A stretch of DNA of 64,000 nucleotides from Paenibacillus hexagrammi (GTDB lineage: Bacteria; Bacillota; Bacilli; Paenibacillales; NBRC-103111), in assembly GCF_021513275.1 (NCBI RefSeq), contig NZ_CP090978.1:2728001-2792000 (forward strand). The letters are read 5' to 3'. The notes below the pieces were generated by a model. That model had not been told where the DNA came from and made no database searches. It saw only the letters and a list, made by a program, of their open reading frames with translations. This document shows, piece after piece, positions 47,401 through 57,000 of the stretch. The stretch's first letter is position 1. Every line of letters begins with the position of its first letter. The position numbers and the translations under genes were made by a program.

Positions 47401-48387
47401 ATGGTTCGTGGCACAAGAGTTCTAGTAACTGGAGCCGGAGGCTTCATAGGCAGCCATCTTACGCAGCATTTACTTGCTGAAGGAGCCAATGTTCGCGTAT
47501 TTATCCGCTATAATTCCGCCAATTCACATGGATTTCTGGATACACTCCCTACTTATATTCAAAAAGAAATAGAGATCATCAAAGGAGACTTGCGTGACCC
47601 CTACGCCGTCTATCGGGCAGTCAAAGGAATGGATGCCGTCTATCATCTGGGCGCACTGATCGCGATCCCCTATTCCTACCAACATCCTGCGGATGTCGTG
47701 CAAACCAATGTCGTCGGTTCGCTAAATGTCGCACAAGCAGTCTTGGAATTGGGCGTTCCCCGGCTAGTTCATACCTCGACGAGCGAAGTCTACGGAACCG
47801 CCCGTTATGTACCCATGGACGAGAAGCACCCCCTGCAGGGACAATCGCCCTACTCAGCCAGCAAGATTGGCGCGGATAAAATTATGGAAAGCTTTTATTG
47901 CTCCTACAATCTTCCCGTCGTCACTGTCCGTCCGTTTAATGCTTATGGTCCAAGGCAATCCATGCGCGCCGTGATTCCGACCATTATCAACCAAGCGCTG
48001 CACCGGGATGAAATTGTTCTGGGCTCTCTGGCAACAACTCGCGATTTCACATTTGTTGAAGACACGGCACGTGCCTTCCGCTGCGCTGCAGAATCGGACG
48101 CTGCTATAGGTCAGGTTGTAAACGCGGGTTCGAGCGCGGAAATATCGATTGGTGCCTTGGCGGACAAAGTCCAACGCATCATCGGCACAGCTCTGCCGGT
48201 GCGAGTGGCCACCGAGCGACTGCGCCCCGAGAAAAGTGAAGTCGACCGATTATTCTCCGATAGCGGGAAGGCAGCTGCCGTACTAGGCTGGAAGCCTGAA
48301 ATATCTCTCGAAGAAGGCTTAACGAGGACGATTGAATGGATGAGACGCCATCCGGAGCTGTACCGTCCGAATGAGTACGTCGTGTAA
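47401..48387 (+). CDS. NAD-dependent nucleotide-sugar 4,6-dehydratase, LegB-like
   Basis: 328 residues from the ATG at 47401, 9 bases after AAAGGAGTG. SDR fold with GAGGFIGSHL, the catalytic Thr/Glu region STSEVYGTA, and YSASK (Tyr-x3-Lys). The stretches YNSANSHGFLD and ALIAIPYSYQHP resemble GDP/UDP-GlcNAc 4,6-dehydratases of the LegB type, which start legionaminic-acid-like or other deoxyamino sugars. It heads a six-gene operon, divergent from the sulfotransferase operon. Confidence 0.82.
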   Translation: MVRGTRVLVTGAGGFIGSHLTQHLLAEGANVRVFIRYNSANSHGFLDTLPTYIQKEIEIIKGDLRDPYAVYRAVKGMDAVYHLGALIAIPYSYQHPADVVQTNVVGSLNVAQAVLELGVPRLVHTSTSEVYGTARYVPMDEKHPLQGQSPYSASKIGADKIMESFYCSYNLPVVTVRPFNAYGPRQSMRAVIPTIINQALHRDEIVLGSLATTRDFTFVEDTARAFRCAAESDAAIGQVVNAGSSAEISIGALADKVQRIIGTALPVRVATERLRPEKSEVDRLFSDSGKAAAVLGWKPEISLEEGLTRTIEWMRRHPELYRPNEYVV

Positions 48388-48399
48388 GGAGGGTTACTT

Positions 48400-49113
48400 G
48401 TGGAGGCAGTAATTATGACTGGCGGCAAAGGGATGCGGATGGCGCCCTATACCAAGGTGCTTCCCAAAGGGCTTCTGCCCGTTGGCGAACAACCCATCTT
48501 GAGCATCATTGTCAAACAATTGCGTCATTACGGTTTTACATCGATCACAATGGCATGCGGGTATTTATCCGATTTGATCCAAACCTACTTTGGCGACGGA
48601 AGCGCTTGGGGAGTCTCCATACGCTACCATGTCGAGAAGCAGCCCCTAGGCACAGTAGGACCGTTAGCTAGTTTACAGCGTCCGTCAGGACCCTTTTTGG
48701 TGATGAACTGTGATGTACTGACTACGCTGGATTTCAGACAATTTATGCAATTTCATACGTCCGGCGGCAGCTTGCTTACCATTGCTTCCCAGCAAAAAGG
48801 TGTCCCTATCGAACTGGGTGTTCTGGAAACAGAGAATGAATATGTAACGAATTTCATCGAGAAACCGATGCGGAGCGCGCATGTCAGCATGGGCATTTAT
48901 ATGATGAACCCCGATGTTGTCGATTTCATTCCGACCGAACAATTCTTTGACATTCCCGATCTTATTCATGCTTTGCTTGCTGCGGACAGCTCAGTCCGAC
49001 ATTTTGAGAACGACGCCTTCTGGCTCGATATCGGACGAATCTCAGACTATACGGCTGCCAATGACCAATTTGAGCAGTGGAAAACAGCTTTACTTCCAGG
49101 TGAAGCTACATGA
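48400..49113 (+). CDS. Sugar-1-phosphate nucleotidyltransferase
   Basis: 237 residues from a GTG at 48400, after AAGGAGG. The signature is GGKGMRMAPYTKVLPKGLLP, with the metal-binding Asp in MNCDVL and the second in FWLDIGR. It activates a sugar phosphate to an NDP-sugar (mannose-1-P guanylyltransferase/RmlA family). The base and sugar cannot be set from sequence. The stop overlaps the next start by four bases (ATGA), so they are translationally coupled. Confidence 0.85.
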   Translation: MEAVIMTGGKGMRMAPYTKVLPKGLLPVGEQPILSIIVKQLRHYGFTSITMACGYLSDLIQTYFGDGSAWGVSIRYHVEKQPLGTVGPLASLQRPSGPFLVMNCDVLTTLDFRQFMQFHTSGGSLLTIASQQKGVPIELGVLETENEYVTNFIEKPMRSAHVSMGIYMMNPDVVDFIPTEQFFDIPDLIHALLAADSSVRHFENDAFWLDIGRISDYTAANDQFEQWKTALLPGEAT

Positions 49114-50063
49114 CCGCTCTCGGTCTGGTTTTGATAACAGGAGTCAATGGTTTTCTTGGAAAGCATGTCGCTGAAACTTTATTATCCGATGGCTTTGCAG
49201 TCGTAGGTACTGGCAGAAGTTCTTCGTGCCGGCTTCAGCACGAGCGGCTTCAGTACGTCCGTCTAGATATGATGGACGAAGCCGGGATCCAATCACTGCT
49301 TCGCAGCTATGAGTTTACACATATTGTCCATTTGGCGGGAGCGAATGATGTCAGGAAATCTTACGAAGATCCAATGCACACTCTGGGAGTCAATGTAGGA
49401 GGAGCCTTGTATCTGCTGGAGGCTTTGCGGCAAATCAATCCCGCCCAGCTGCAAGCGTTCGTTGCGGCCGGAACAGCCTACGAATATGACCTTAAGGGCT
49501 CCCTCTTGAAAGAGGACTGTCCTGTACTACCGGTAAGCCCCTATGCCTGGAGCAAGCATATGATGACCTCAGTGCTTCGAATGTACGGTCGAATCTATCA
49601 GCTGCCAACCCGGATTGCGAGAACCTTCAATCTGATAGGACCTGGCGGCGGAGCCGGTGCATGCTCTCAATTTGCACGCGAAGTCGCTGCCATGGAAAAA
49701 GGAACCTATCCTGCCATTCTACAGACAGGTAACTTGGAAACGAAGCGCGATTTTCTTGATGTCCGTGATGCGGCCTCCGCATACTGCAGGCTGTTATTAG
49801 CCAAGTCGCCGCTTCCCGGCTCCGTATATAACGTTTGCAGCGGCCATGCTTACTCACTCAGAGAAATCGTTCAACTGTTGAAAAAGCATGCCCGCATTCC
49901 TTTTGACATTCAAATCGACGCAAGTCGGTTTCGCGTTAGCGACGTCCCTCATCTTGCAGGCAGCTGTGAAAAGCTGAAGCTCCACACCGGCTGGGAGCCT
50001 AGTATTCCATTAGAGCAGTCTGTGTTGGATACGTTAAACGAATATAGGGCAACAGCCCCGTAG
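49110..50063 (+). CDS. NAD-dependent nucleotide-sugar epimerase/reductase
   Basis: 317 residues, SDR fold: TGVNGFLGKHVAETL, HLAGANDV, catalytic Ser/Thr in AAGTAYEY and YAWSK (Tyr-x3-Lys). It resembles GDP-6-deoxy-mannose reductases and 4-epimerases. It probably finishes the deoxy sugar begun by the LegB-like enzyme two genes upstream. Its ATG lies within the end of the nucleotidyltransferase gene. Confidence 0.8.
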   Translation: MTALGLVLITGVNGFLGKHVAETLLSDGFAVVGTGRSSSCRLQHERLQYVRLDMMDEAGIQSLLRSYEFTHIVHLAGANDVRKSYEDPMHTLGVNVGGALYLLEALRQINPAQLQAFVAAGTAYEYDLKGSLLKEDCPVLPVSPYAWSKHMMTSVLRMYGRIYQLPTRIARTFNLIGPGGGAGACSQFAREVAAMEKGTYPAILQTGNLETKRDFLDVRDAASAYCRLLLAKSPLPGSVYNVCSGHAYSLREIVQLLKKHARIPFDIQIDASRFRVSDVPHLAGSCEKLKLHTGWEPSIPLEQSVLDTLNEYRATAP

Positions 50064-50081
50064 AGGAGGAAGCATTCCACT

Positions 50082-51176
50082 ATGAAGATTATGACGGTGC
50101 TAGGCACAAGACCGGAGATCATCCGGCTTAGCCTGGTCATTCCGAAATTGGATCAACATGCGGATTCACACATTCTGGTTCATTCCGGGCAGAATTATGA
50201 CCGGTCGCTGAGCGATGTATTTTTCGAACAAATGGGCATCCGTCATCCGGACGTTCATATTCAGCTTCCCACTCATTCGCTAGGCGGACAGATCGGCGCA
50301 ATGTTTACGGAAATTGAACAAGTCATCACCAAAGAAAAGCCCGACCGGATGCTGGTGCTTGGCGATACGAATTCCGCTCTGACAGCATTCATCGGGGAAC
50401 GAATGGGTGTTCCGGTCTACCATATGGAGGCGGGCAACCGCTGCTACGATACACGTGTGCCCGAAGAGATCAACCGGAGAGCGATTGATGCGATCTCTTC
50501 TATTAATATGCCTTACACGCCAGGCTCCAGAGAAAACCTAATTCGCGAAGGCATGTCTCCCCAGCGTGTATGGATGACAGGTAATCCGATCTATGAAGTC
50601 ATCCAGCATTACGCAGAACCCATTGGTCAAAGCGCCATTCTTGATCAACTGGGACTTGAAGCAGACGGTTATATTCTGGTAACCGCCCACCGGGCTGAAA
50701 ATGTGGATAACGAGCGTCGGCTTCGCGATATCGTCCAAGGTCTCCATCTGGTCGCTGAAGGTGAGCGGATGCCCGTAGTCTGCAGTATCCACCCGCGAAC
50801 TAAAGAGAGATTGAACCGGCTCGGCATTACGCCCCCCTCCCCGCTTATCCGATTTATGCCTCCGTTCGGCTTCTTCGATTTCGTCAAGCTGCAAAGACAT
50901 GCAGCCTGCGTGATTACCGATAGCGGTACCGTACAGGAGGAAAGCTGTCTGCTCGGCATACCTGCCGTCACCATTCGACAAAGCACGGAACGGCCTGAAA
51001 CACTGCTGTGCGGAAGCAATCTGCTGTCCGGCTTGGAACCGGAGCGAATCGCTTCGAGCGTTCGGCTCATGATGCATAACCGCCATGCTTGGCCGCAGCC
51101 CGAAGGATATTTGGATCCGCATGTATCTACCAAAGTTGTCAATCTTGTGTTAGGAGGACAAAGCTATGTTTCGTGA
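50082..51176 (+). CDS. UDP-N-acetylglucosamine 2-epimerase family, CapG/FnlC-like
   Basis: 364 residues, GT-B-like fold: VLGTRPEIIRL, GDTNSALTA, MEAGNRCYDTRVPEEINRR, the UDP-binding HRAENVDN, and DSGTVQEES. The GNRCYD (instead of GLRT) form is that of the C2-epimerase acting last in UDP-L-FucNAc synthesis. The next two genes are the other two enzymes of that path, which supports the call. The stop overlaps the next start by 11 bases. Confidence 0.85.
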   Translation: MKIMTVLGTRPEIIRLSLVIPKLDQHADSHILVHSGQNYDRSLSDVFFEQMGIRHPDVHIQLPTHSLGGQIGAMFTEIEQVITKEKPDRMLVLGDTNSALTAFIGERMGVPVYHMEAGNRCYDTRVPEEINRRAIDAISSINMPYTPGSRENLIREGMSPQRVWMTGNPIYEVIQHYAEPIGQSAILDQLGLEADGYILVTAHRAENVDNERRLRDIVQGLHLVAEGERMPVVCSIHPRTKERLNRLGITPPSPLIRFMPPFGFFDFVKLQRHAACVITDSGTVQEESCLLGIPAVTIRQSTERPETLLCGSNLLSGLEPERIASSVRLMMHNRHAWPQPEGYLDPHVSTKVVNLVLGGQSYVS

Positions 51177-52155
51177 CCAAACCATACTCATCACCGGCGG
51201 TACGGGATCATGGGGACAGGAATTGACCAAGCGATTATTAGTAGAGCAGCCCAAACAAATCCGCATTTTTTCCCGAAATGAATACGCTCAAGTGAATATG
51301 CACCGCAAATTTGGCTTTCATCCTGCACTTCGATTTATGATCGGTGACGTACGGGACTTGACAGCCATGGAAGATGCGTGCCGAGGTGTTGATTACGTAT
51401 TCCACCTGGCTGCACTGAAGCATGTGCCCGTTTGTGAAGATCAACCCGACGAGGCATTGAAGACCAATGTAAACGGCACGGATAACGTGATACGGGCAAG
51501 CATACGCCAACAAGTGAAGAAAGTCATCGACGTCTCCACCGACAAAGCCGTCGACCCTACGAACTTCTACGGCATGACAAAAGCCCTCGGTGAAAAAATG
51601 ATGATCAAAGCAAACGATCTGAGCGACACAACTCGATTCGTCTGCATTCGCGGAGGCAACGTGCTCGGTACGAACGGCAGTGTCGTGCCTTTCTTCAAGC
51701 ACTTGATTGAACAAGGCAGCGACCTGCCGCTGACTTCACAGGATATGACCCGATTCTTCCTGACTTTGCCGGATGCCATCAATCTGCTGCTGCAAGCAGC
51801 TCAAACTTCGGTTGGCGGTGAAACCTATGTGATGAAGATGAAAGCATGCCGGATCACCGACCTGGCTCAGGTTCTGATTGATCGTTTGGCCAGAACCCCT
51901 GTCACCACCATGCTGATCGGTATCCGGCCCGGAGAGAAGCTGCACGAAGTGCTTATCTCTCAGCATGAAGCTCCCAGCACGTATCGATACAGTGACCAAT
52001 ATTACGTCATACTTCCCTCACACGCACCTGAATCGACAAAAAAGCAGTATGCACACTTAAGTAAAGCAAATTTGAAGGAATACGCTTCTAACGATGAGCT
52101 TCTCGTGCCGGAGCAAATCGAAGCCATGCTGGAGGAAGGAGGCTTCCTTCCGTGA
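51166..52155 (+). CDS. UDP-GlcNAc 4,6-dehydratase/5-epimerase, CapE/FnlA-like
   Basis: 329 residues. SDR fold with GGTGSWGQELTKRLL, HLAALKHVPVCE, VSTDKAVDPTNFYGMTK (Met in place of catalytic Tyr, as in CapE) and RGGNVLGTNGSVVPFF. It converts UDP-GlcNAc to the 4-keto-6-deoxy talo/altro intermediate, step one of UDP-L-FucNAc synthesis. It overlaps both neighbours, a sign of tight coupling. Confidence 0.87.
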   Translation: MFRDQTILITGGTGSWGQELTKRLLVEQPKQIRIFSRNEYAQVNMHRKFGFHPALRFMIGDVRDLTAMEDACRGVDYVFHLAALKHVPVCEDQPDEALKTNVNGTDNVIRASIRQQVKKVIDVSTDKAVDPTNFYGMTKALGEKMMIKANDLSDTTRFVCIRGGNVLGTNGSVVPFFKHLIEQGSDLPLTSQDMTRFFLTLPDAINLLLQAAQTSVGGETYVMKMKACRITDLAQVLIDRLARTPVTTMLIGIRPGEKLHEVLISQHEAPSTYRYSDQYYVILPSHAPESTKKQYAHLSKANLKEYASNDELLVPEQIEAMLEEGGFLP

Positions 52156-53000
52156 AAATACTCATACTCGGCAGTCGCGGAATGGCCGGTCACATGATAT
52201 CCGCTTATTTATCAGCGAATACAGATTGGGAGATTTGGGATTCAGCAAGGGGCATCCCGGCTCACGGCCGATTCGTAACCATGGACTTTACGAACACGGA
52301 AGCTCTGAAAAGCGCGCTCGATCGCATTCGTCCCCATGTTGTCATCAACGCTGCTGGCATCTTGAACGAGCAAGCAAGCCGTAAACGCACAGAATCGATT
52401 TATGTGAACAGCCTTCTTCCTCACCTTCTTACTGACATGGCCTCCATCTATGGCTTCCGGCTCCTTCATATCAGCACAGACTGCGTATTTTCCGGAAAAA
52501 AAGGAGACTACTCCGAAACGGATACAGCAGATGGTCTTACGGACTATGCGAAAACCAAGAGTTTGGGCGAAGTCATAACCGGGCCGCACCTTACAGTGCG
52601 CACCTCCATTATCGGTCCCGAGCTGAAAGAGGACGGCATCGGCTTGTTTCATTGGTTTATGCGGCAAACCGGGATTATTCAGGGCTATACGCGAGTATAC
52701 TGGAATGGAGTAACAACGCTCGAGCTGGCCAAAGCCATCCATTGGTGCCTGCTTCATCCCATAGAAGGCCTCCTGCACCTTTCTGTTCCAGAGAAGGTAT
52801 CCAAATATGAGCTCCTTCTATTGATGCAGGAGCACTTTCACCAGGATCGGGTAACCATTGAGCCCTACGACGGAATTCATTCAGACAAGAGTCTGAATGC
52901 TACGCGAGAGGACTTTGCCTATCAAACAGCGGCTTATCCTCAAATGATGGAAGAACTGCATGCATGGATGAGCAACCATCCTACTCTTTATGCATACTAA
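52152..53000 (+). CDS. NDP-4-keto sugar reductase, FnlB/CapF/RmlD-like
   Basis: 282 residues from a GTG at 52152 overlapping the previous stop. Rossmann start ILGSRGMAGHMI, then NAAGILNEQA, the catalytic STDCVFSGKKGDY and a Tyr-x3-Lys in YAKTK. It reduces the 4-keto group, step two of UDP-L-FucNAc synthesis. The cupin domain present at the C-terminus of CapF is missing; the length is that of the plain RmlD type. Last gene of the operon, followed by a terminator. Confidence 0.82.
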   Translation: MKILILGSRGMAGHMISAYLSANTDWEIWDSARGIPAHGRFVTMDFTNTEALKSALDRIRPHVVINAAGILNEQASRKRTESIYVNSLLPHLLTDMASIYGFRLLHISTDCVFSGKKGDYSETDTADGLTDYAKTKSLGEVITGPHLTVRTSIIGPELKEDGIGLFHWFMRQTGIIQGYTRVYWNGVTTLELAKAIHWCLLHPIEGLLHLSVPEKVSKYELLLLMQEHFHQDRVTIEPYDGIHSDKSLNATREDFAYQTAAYPQMMEELHAWMSNHPTLYAY

Positions 53001-53031
53001 GCCTACAATCCATGATCTTGTATTCCCCAAA

Positions 53032-53058
53032 GGCACAGCTATGTCTTGGGGAATTTTT
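53032..53058 (+). terminator. Terminator of the sugar-nucleotide operon
   Basis: A 9-bp perfect stem ATTCCCCAA / TTGGGGAAT followed by TTTT, 31 bases after the stop. Confidence 0.75.
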
Positions 53059-53185
53059 GTTCACATGCGCCCGCTACGCTTCTCCAAAAACTTCTGAGCC
53101 CTCCAATTACCTTTATTGGCAGTCTGGCTCCACTTTGTAAGGTTATTTTAATCTGATGTCCAATTTGTAAGGAGGTGGCACTTGC

Positions 53186-53979
53186 ATGAGAATTGACATC
53201 GGTTGCGGCTCCGTCAAGCACCCGGGCTGCTGCGGCATCGATATCCAATCCCATCCTGAGGTGGATGTTGTTTGTGATATCGACAAAGGTCTTCCCTTTG
53301 CGGATCAATCTGTTGAATTCGTGATGGCCAGCCGTATCCTCCCCTACGTGAACGATTTCGTGAAAGTAATGTCCGAGATATACAGGGTTTGCGCGGATAG
53401 AGCGGTTGTTTGTATTCTGGCTCCTTATGCTCACAGCTTCCATCACGTCACGAATCCTTATTTCAAGCAAAAATTTGATGAGCATTCGCCCCGTTTTTTA
53501 ACGGAACACTTTTTTCAGCCCCTCATGGCGCTGTAAGTCCGGAAATCTTGAACTATTCGGCAGCTCCCCTGCCCTACGATTTTCGACTCCTGCGAATGGA
53601 ACTCTTCTATCGCTCGCCATTCCTCCCGCCCCTTTATGAAGCTGAGGAGCTGGAGATGCTGAAGACCCTTCAACCGAACGTGATCGACGAAATTATGTAT
53701 CATTTTCTCGTCGTCAAAAAGCCGATCTGTGAGGATGAGCTCATTTGGTTCAGCCGACAGGAACATCAGGAACCGCTGCATGCAGCTACCATGCGCCTTT
53801 CAATAGAACCTAATGCGGCGGAAACCGAGCTTCTCTCCACCGATTCGACAGCAGAGCAGCCGCTTGCCAGTAACGGAATCAAGAAGTCTTCTGGCTCCCC
53901 TACAAGTAAAAGAAAACGTCCGCGCCAAGCCAAACGCCGAGTTATCAGCTCCGCCAAGCGAAGGCGTAACTTCCCATAA
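53186..53979 (+). CDS. Class I methyltransferase-like protein with basic tail (one frameshift)
   Basis: About 264 residues. The SAM-binding motif I is MRIDIGCGSVKHPGCCGIDI, then DIDKGLPFADQSVEFV and the acidic LPYVNDFVKVMSEIYRV, as in type 11 methyltransferases linked to polysaccharide clusters. The frame breaks near 53512 in a T6 run; T7 restores FFSAPHGAVSPEILNYSAAP. The last 35 residues are Lys/Arg/Ser-rich. AAGGAGGTGG lies before the ATG. It may methylate a sugar of the glycan; this is inference. Confidence 0.72.
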
Positions 53980-53986
53980 CCAATTC

Positions 53987-54015
53987 TCATATTCACCCCA
54001 TTTTGCACATATGAT
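53987..54015 (+). promoter_or_regulatory. Candidate sigma-E promoter of the DUF11 gene
   Basis: -35 TCATATT (53987-53993), 14-bp spacer, -10 CATATGAT (54008-54015), close to the sigma-E form KMATATT / CATACAHT. It would start about 40 bases before the ribosome site. Confidence 0.5.
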
Positions 54016-54062
54016 GAAAACATCGCCAATCATTTACATGTTTCATCAAGGAGGTGACAACG

Positions 54063-57000
54063 ATTCCTCTCGTCGTTCGATCCACGATCAATGCTACAGG
54101 CGCTATTACTTTCACCGGGAATACGCTGGGATTAAGCCGTTCCGGCACAGCCGGTGTACCTGGAACCGAGGATAGTATCGGTGCCTTCACGACAACGAAT
54201 ACGACTTCCAAATATGGCTCTTATCCAAGTGGAACGACTAATGTGTATACCAGCAACAGCTCGTCGGCTGTTCTCACAATACCCTCAGGAAGCACTGTGT
54301 TATATGCAGAGCTAATTTGGGGCGGCTCCTACATTGTAGGCAATGTCGATTTAAGCTCCGCTATCAATAATGCTGTAACCCTTGTGACTCCTGCGGGGTC
54401 TTTTAGTGTGACGCCGGATAATAGTACGAAGAATGAGGTGAATTTAGGCAGCGGCGCCTTCGCGTATGTCCGAAGCGCCAACGTAACCTCTCTGATCCAG
54501 CAGGGTGGTGCAGGTACCTATACGACAGCCGGAGTGGTCGGTACAATTGTCATCAATGACGATCCGACCGCCAACCATGCCGGCTGGACACTTGGTGTCA
54601 TTTACCAGAATCCTGCACTCCCCTTTCGGAATATGTCCCTTCGTGCAGGAGCCATTCTGGTACAGGCAACTTCCTCGGCCGTTAATACAACCATAACCGG
54701 ATTCGCAACGCCCATTTCAGGTGCCGTAGGCGGAAGAGCACTATTCAGTGCTCAGGAAGGCGATGCAAACCGCACAGGCGACAAGGCGTTGTTCGGACCG
54801 ACTACCTCTTCACTGACTGCGTTGTCGGGACCGAACAACTTTGCCGCCAACTTCTTTGCTTCACAGATTAACAATGATGCAGGCCAACTGAATACGACCG
54901 GTACGTTCGGGACCCGTAATCAGACCAACGGCACTCCCGGGACGAATATCTCCGGCGGACGTCAAGGATGGGATATCACCAATGTCGATATTTCATCCAC
55001 CTTAATCAATAATCAATCAAGCGCAGTTCTACAGCTTACAACGTCGGGCGATGCATATGTAGTAAACGCCAACGCCATTCAAATCGACATTAATTCCCCC
55101 AACATTAGCGTTACGAAATCAGCCAATGTGACCGGCAGTGTACTCGGAGATACGATTACCTACACGGTAACGGTCAGCAATTCGGGTAATGCCAATGCCG
55201 CTAGTGTCGTGGTGTCCGATGCTATAGCAGAAAATGCCACGTTCGTAACGGGCAGCATTACAGTTGGAGGGGGATCAGGCCCACCTACGATATAACAGCA
55301 GGAGTGCCCATCGGCTCATTAGCCTTCGGATCATCCGTAACCCTTACATATAAAGCAGTCGTTAGTTCCTTGCCCACAACCTTGCAGCTGCCCAATCAAG
55401 CGAACGCCGCTTTCACCTTCCAAAGCGTAGCGGGAGGCTCCGTCATTTCGGGGGTCATTCCTTCTAATACGGTAACGACACCAGTCTATAACCCTAAGCT
55501 AACTCTGACCAAAAACGCGAGCACGAATAACGCGACCGTAGGAAGTACCGTCACTTATACCATAGCCGTAAACAATGCGGGCAACATTGCGGCAACCGTC
55601 ACCGTGCAGGACAATATTCCCAGCGGCAGCACGTATGTGGCAGGCAGCTTCAAGTCAACGGTTCGGCCGTTTCCGGAGCGAATCCGGCAGCCGGCGTTGC
55701 AATCGGGACTGTCCCGGCGGGCACAACCTCTATTGTTACGTTCCAGGTGCTTGTCAACTCTTTGCCCTCGCCCCCCAGCTGGTGGATCAGGCAACAGCAG
55801 CCTACACGTATCGGCCGCCTGACGGGCGTACTATATCCGCTTCCGCAACGTCCAATTCCGTTACGATTCCTGTCACACTTCCAAGTGTAACTTTGAGCAA
55901 AAGCAGCTCTCTGCCGGACGCATCCGTAGGAGATGTGCTGACCTACTCATTCGCTGTTACCAACACAGGTCTCAGTGAAGTCAATCAAGTACGACTGATT
56001 GATGCTTTACCCACGGGGAGCAGCTTCGTCTCAGGCAGCGTCACGGTCAATGGCGCAGCGAGGAGCTCTGATGCTCCTTCAAGCGGTATTTCTGTCGGTA
56101 CGATTTCATCTGGAACGACCGTGAATGTATCCTTTCAAGTTCAAATAACAAGTGTCCCAAGTCCCGCCCAGCTTTCGAATCAAGCCAGCCTTACTTACAG
56201 CTCCGGTACATTCAATGGCGTTGCGCTGTCTAACAATGTTACGACTCCCATCTACCAACCTGTTATTGGCATTTCCAAGAGCGCCAATACCACTACTGCT
56301 GTCGTCGGCGATACCTATCAATATCAATTCAGCGTTACAAATAGTGGGAATATCGCTTCTACTGTCACGATCACAGACAGCCCGCCAAGCGGAACCTCCT
56401 TTGTGGAAGGCAGTGTTACGGTCAATGGCACTGCAGTCCCCGGGGCTTCTCCGATAGCTGGAATCTCGGCAGGCTCCATTGCCGCCGGTGCAACCGCGAC
56501 AGTTACATTCTCCGTCACATTAAACGGTTTGCCTTCACCCCCGGTTCTGACCAACAAGGCTCAAGGGACATATACCTATCAGCTCCCTTCAGGCAGAACG
56601 AAATCGGGATCGGTTTCATCGAATTCGCTCAATATTCCAGCTTCAGCACCCAATGTTAGTGTCAGCAAGTCTGCAAGCAGTGCCGATGCGACGGTCGGTG
56701 ATGTACTTACTTATTCAATAAATATGACTAACAATGGTGTAGCCACGGTCACTCATGTCGTACTGTCGGACTCTGTTCCGAGCGGGGCTGTTTTTATCGA
56801 GGGTTCACTAACTCTCCGCGGTGTCACGCAGCCATCGGCAAATCCGGCGTCACTGCCCATCGGTATTATCCATGGTTCGGAAACCGTACCTGTTACCTTT
56901 CAAGTACGTATAGCACAAGTACCTTCGTCATCCGAGCTTGACAATCAAGCGGTCGTCACTTTCAGATCAGGAGCGTTCCTGGGTACCGTATATTCGAATC

